The position numbers were made by a program, and so were the translations under genes. This document shows positions 63,672 to 64,000 of a stretch of 64,000 nucleotides of DNA, piece after piece. Source of the DNA: Tichowtungia aerotolerans. GTDB lineage: Bacteria; Verrucomicrobiota; Kiritimatiellia; Kiritimatiellales; Tichowtungiaceae. The stretch covers positions 2,174,900 through 2,238,899 of the forward strand of contig NZ_CP047593.1 of assembly GCF_009905215.1 (NCBI RefSeq). The letters are read 5' to 3'. The notes under the pieces are model-generated. The model did not search any database. It was not told the DNA's origin and saw only the letters and a program-made list of their open reading frames with translations. Numbering within the stretch: position 1 is the stretch's first letter; every line of letters starts with the position of its first letter.

Positions 63672-63989
63672 TCAGAACAGTTCGTCGGTTTTTGCGGCCA
63701 TGATGAAATCATTCATGTGCAGCCCGCCGATTTTATGCGTCCACCATTGCACCGTCACTTTTCCCCATTCTGTGAGAATGGCGGGGTGATGGTTGTTTTC
63801 TTCAGCCAGTTTGCCGACGCGATTGGTGAAGTCGAGCGCCCCGGCGAAATCAGGAAATTTAAAAACGCGCTCAAGCCGTTTCATCCCCTCCTGTTCGACA
63901 ATGTTCCAGTCAGGGATCAGTTTGTTGAGTTTGTCGGCATCCTCGTGTGTAACCAGAGGAGCGCCCGTCAGACAGGCTTCGCATTTCAT
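63672..63989 (-). CDS. 4a-hydroxytetrahydrobiopterin (pterin carbinolamine) dehydratase
   Basis: A 105-residue protein of the PCD/DCoH family, which dehydrates the carbinolamine formed by aromatic amino-acid hydroxylases and, in some bacteria, acts with molybdopterin enzymes. Active-site residues are visible in [20 protein letters not shown] near residue 64, with His-His-Pro and a following W-T-H. It appears complete: the ATG is 63989 and the gene stops at 63672. No phenylalanine hydroxylase gene is in view. Confidence 0.92.
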   Translation of the reverse strand: MKCEACLTGAPLVTHEDADKLNKLIPDWNIVEQEGMKRLERVFKFPDFAGALDFTNRVGKLAEENNHHPAILTEWGKVTVQWWTHKIGGLHMNDFIMAAKTDELF

Positions 63990-64000
63990 GCCGTGCAGTT

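Overview
The window is a chromosomal segment of a GC-rich (high-50s percent by eye) Gram-negative bacterium. The gene content (lipid A acyltransferase, lipoproteins, secretin, MacB-type exporter) and the texture of the intergenic DNA (CGCAAAG-type repeats, double-hairpin elements, GGGTCAGTCC elements, GxxExxY and four-helix-bundle genes sitting in repeat debris) suggest the PVC superphylum, most likely Kiritimatiellota or a neighbouring Verrucomicrobiota-type lineage. This assignment is an inference from style, not a database result. No rRNA, tRNA or CRISPR array was seen.

Layout. Bases 1-7862 are housekeeping: a 5'-truncated mutY, the proBA proline operon (minus strand), then rsmD-coaD-yceD(DUF177)-rpmF-plsX-fabH-fabD, which links coenzyme A, ribosome and fatty-acid synthesis. 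Bases 8062-10117 hold an OmpR-type two-component pair. Bases 10310-13468 hold a four-gene minus-strand operon (prenyl synthetase, methyltransferase, Cache-like secreted protein, SDR protein). An ankyrin protein, the pyrK-pyrD pair and two uncharacterised proteins follow. Bases 19177-32545 hold an unusual lipoprotein with a degenerate retropepsin-like fold and a five-gene signalling array: two paralogous hybrid kinases (one with a Tll0287-like CxxCH haem domain), a CHASE/PAS protein with no kinase, a third hybrid kinase and a single-domain receiver. Bases 32686-38407 hold galE and a secretin / membrane-fusion protein / ABC ATPase / MacB-type permease operon, followed by cinA-like, thpR and cNMP-binding genes.

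Bases 40836-47068 are an accessory region. An AT-rich two-gene unit (41575-43876), an AAA ATPase overlapping a DUF4435/TOPRIM protein, looks like a PARIS-type anti-phage system. REP-like GGGTCAGTCCCGTAAT elements flank it in inverted orientation, with a vestigial insertion-sequence end on its left and a 441-bp segmental duplication on its right that left a truncated copy of a TrkA-type potassium channel gene. Long stretches of repeat debris follow.

Bases 47069-63989 return to metabolism: a four-helix-bundle/zinc-ribbon fusion, carB, a GxxExxY gene flanked by inverted repeats, an LpxL-type acyltransferase, an anaerobic ribonucleotide reductase operon (nrdD, a glutaredoxin-like gene, nrdG) behind a candidate NrdR box, agmatine catabolism (aguA-aguB), DAHP synthase, a Gre-like protein, a GH3 lipoprotein, trpE-trpG and a pterin dehydratase. 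A small palindrome of consensus TTTTCCAATGnnTGGAAAA recurs through the whole window, between genes and in frame inside them, and is the most pervasive unexplained sequence pattern here.
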